From assembly GCA_017554835.1 (NCBI GenBank), contig JAFZHO010000084.1, forward strand, positions 1-7,225: 7,225 nt of DNA, given 5' to 3'. The notes beneath the pieces were generated by a model. That model was given only the letters and a program-made list of their open reading frames with translations. It was not told the DNA's origin and did no database searches. Of this stretch, positions 6,601 to 7,225 are shown piece by piece (position 1 is the first letter of the stretch; the number at the start of each line of letters is the position of its first letter). The stretch comes from Clostridia bacterium (GTDB taxonomy: Bacteria; Bacillota; Clostridia; Oscillospirales; RGIG7773). The position numbers and the translations under genes are program-made.

Positions 6601-7225
6601 CTCGCCTTGAAAATGATAACTGGGTTGCAAAAATTCAGGATGGCGGTATGAATATCGGTAACCTTAGCAGCAAAAACCATCAGCTCGTTATCTCCAAGGA
6701 TAAAAAAGGCGGAACAGAAATTCAGCTTGCGCTTTCCTGGGAAAAACTATTCCAAATGACATCTCCAACAGAGGGAGACTGGGTAAATTATAAAATCCAG
6801 TATATAAACGGCGGCAACTGGTCATCAAGTGACGGAAACTATGGAAGCGAGGTTGCAATGCCGGCTCAGCTTGATAAGGTTTATGAGCATCATAAAGCAG
6901 AGGAAGAACTTCCACCCGAGCAGACTCCTGAACAGACTCCGGAACAGACCCCCGAACAGACACCTGAGCAGACCCCCGAACAGACCCCTGAAACTCCAAC
7001 GGAAGAAGATATTACCGTTTTGAAAAACGATAATATTGAAGCAGTGATTAAAAACGAGGGAAAAATCGTTGTTAATCCAAAAGCATCTGCAACCTCTCTT
7101 GATATTAAGTTGACAACGGAAAAAGCATATAAGATTTATGCAGACGGTGGACTTAAAAAAGAGGTAACACAAGACGTTTCTCTTAACGAACAGATAACAA
7201 GACTTTACGCAGTAGTTGACGGAAT
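3657..7225 (+). CDS. Large secreted multidomain protein with DUF4434-like TIM barrel and CBM9-like domain (3'-truncated)
   Basis: The frame is open from the ATG at 3657 to the window edge with no stop, giving at least 1189 residues. Residues 1-27 form a signal peptide with probable cleavage after AFA (25-27). Three divergent discoidin (F5/8 type C)-like beta units follow: about 30-193 (LTDG at 58-61, VELTFD at 113-118), 202-355 (LLTDG, ILIDLG at 262-267) and 372-508 (VLSD, VIVDFG at 418-423). Residues 516 to about 815 resemble the DUF4434-type glycoside-hydrolase-like barrel: GGFFQMHV near the start, KEMGMDYVVMQ, GYYFADET (E662), DIVAAQDCLG (732-741) and FWIDAEVFE (E779). Residues about 888-1065 look like a CBM9-like domain (MMWDEENLYIAV at 919-930). 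A PEQT linker (1087-1110) leads to a further beta-rich region cut by the window end. The family suggests an extracellular glycan-active or glycan-binding role, but substrate and activity are unknown. It is probably monocistronic at its 5' side. The ORF is certain, domain names are by pattern only. Confidence 0.85.
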   Translation, partial: MKKLLSAILAVAMVLSCFGGISLNAFAASEQRLNLNTEYAYSYPGYKNITGDEDGKALTDGKADTGAVFEVKNEQMVSGSWYDNKTLDLFLEGKDPHFYVQNDFGFVSKVNKVELTFDTLSGAVMPKAIDIYVSNDGYNYYIYPKQTLTKATANGKTTYTVTFSEEVMAMGVKAFIYTNDGSKISIKELSVTGIKNENERILLSNGAKYKWLSGTAISGYSADANGTLLTDGEVAKLSENNKFVGKYASAPDMISSSSVSEILIDLGEVKNVSEVQLLAKGSGTLAVPEYITVRYSTEDISYYDFGQSYEMGRWGHSDTYSEFAVMRNHTIKARYLKVAIRGTAVISEIKVFGSENEIAEMDYGFKNKNEINGNSSVMSGATVQIGKEGATFASTGVLSDRNYTDTKEQMAKFSTYEVIVDFGKTVNKVNGVMLYFAQAGLPGNVITYISEDGTTYKRINEEFLQHQTADKRVFRQYFNDSNIKKVKFVIDTNNTSNTNLFEIDVYADQPQLPLYRGGFFQMHVIDYNSENPVIKNSEYMWYLQLKGMKEMGMDYVVMQYGADFTTKITAFNSPSLFKKGYKLGFGYGAKDPYTTILEAAQKLGMKVYLGTIFTYGNYDSIMNAGGLEHAAEVGADGADLVRDLYENYGHYESFAGYYFADETCDAWMNKSNGIELYRTIYLPQSREIRKLDPERKIMISPAIWRSGSYSNAENNLYNLVKAEQEGGRPIVDIVAAQDCLGRENSLAVSDNAYISFEKHTQGWAKGVRKAGADFWIDAEVFEITYQTKRYADNVDTMEMTSKYTNGVIVFDIPHYFAEISSFGINRWDRFDVSSITANYSKRYYTYYKDLDDRGRDATPVEPYNMKFTNYGMSYEEGEMPGYTTESINKVESFRLNSPIDYNQYNFFKELKGGQGRYTMMWDEENLYIAVKTNDTTDNYFESASKWYEATGDLLQIWFVPTRTGFSGDKISSTKAGIRLTVTRLENDNWVAKIQDGGMNIGNLSSKNHQLVISKDKKGGTEIQLALSWEKLFQMTSPTEGDWVNYKIQYINGGNWSSSDGNYGSEVAMPAQLDKVYEHHKAEEELPPEQTPEQTPEQTPEQTPEQTPEQTPETPTEEDITVLKNDNIEAVIKNEGKIVVNPKASATSLDIKLTTEKAYKIYADGGLKKEVTQDVSLNEQITRLYAVVDG
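6915..6986 (+). repeat. Six tandem 12-base units encoding a PEQT linker
   Basis: Six in-frame units each encode Pro-Glu-Gln-Thr, followed by a degenerate PETPTEE. This is a typical acidic, Pro/Thr-rich interdomain linker of secreted Gram-positive proteins. All six units use different combinations of synonymous codons, though the Gln codon is always CAG. Confidence 0.95.

Noticed and set aside
6915..6986. Short tandem repeat considered as a CRISPR or recombination site
   Set aside because: The units are 12 bases, contiguous with no spacers, in frame, and encode a typical Pro/Thr linker.
6688..7172. Overlapping minus-strand and +1-frame open frames with repetitive Arg/Ser- or Leu/Phe-rich products
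   Set aside because: They are read-throughs of the PEQT repeat and nearby coding sequence in other frames. They have low complexity and lack ribosome binding sites.

Overview
The window reads as a chromosomal segment of an AT-rich, low-GC Gram-positive anaerobe, most likely a gut Clostridia/Oscillospirales-type bacterium. This rests on four things: an RNase Y gene, strong GGAGG-type ribosome binding sites, short intrinsic terminators with U-tracts, and a signal peptide of the MKKLLSAILAVAMVLS...AFA style common in that group. The taxonomic call is an inference from style, not from a marker gene. All genes lie on the + strand in three transcription blocks separated by clear hairpin terminators.

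Block 1 (1-1226) is the 3' three-quarters of rny, the membrane-anchored endoribonuclease that starts mRNA turnover. Its N-terminal membrane segment lies outside the window. It ends at a long perfect-palindrome terminator (1225-1263).

Block 2 (promoter about 1315-1343, genes 1373-3526, terminator 3516-3545) is a compact three-gene operon: an ArsP_2-type polytopic membrane protein with a His/Cys-rich hydrophilic loop, an Mrp/NBP35-type P-loop ATPase with Cys clusters at its N-terminus and near its C-terminal third, and a small Cys-rich C_GCAxxG_C_C family protein whose start codon overlaps the ATPase stop. All three carry conserved or clustered Cys. A shared metal, Fe-S or thiol-redox role is a reasonable inference but is not shown by the sequence. 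No regulator gene is present.

Block 3 (promoter about 3594-3622, gene from 3657 and still open at the window end) encodes a very large secreted protein, with at least 1189 residues visible. Its order is signal peptide, three divergent discoidin (F5/8 type C)-like beta domains, a TIM-barrel region resembling the DUF4434-type glycoside-hydrolase-like family, a CBM9-like domain, a six-fold PEQT linker, and the start of a further beta-rich domain. It looks like an extracellular carbohydrate-active or carbohydrate-binding protein of unknown substrate, and it is the most novel item in the window. No RNA genes, insertion sequences, CRISPR arrays or phage genes were seen.
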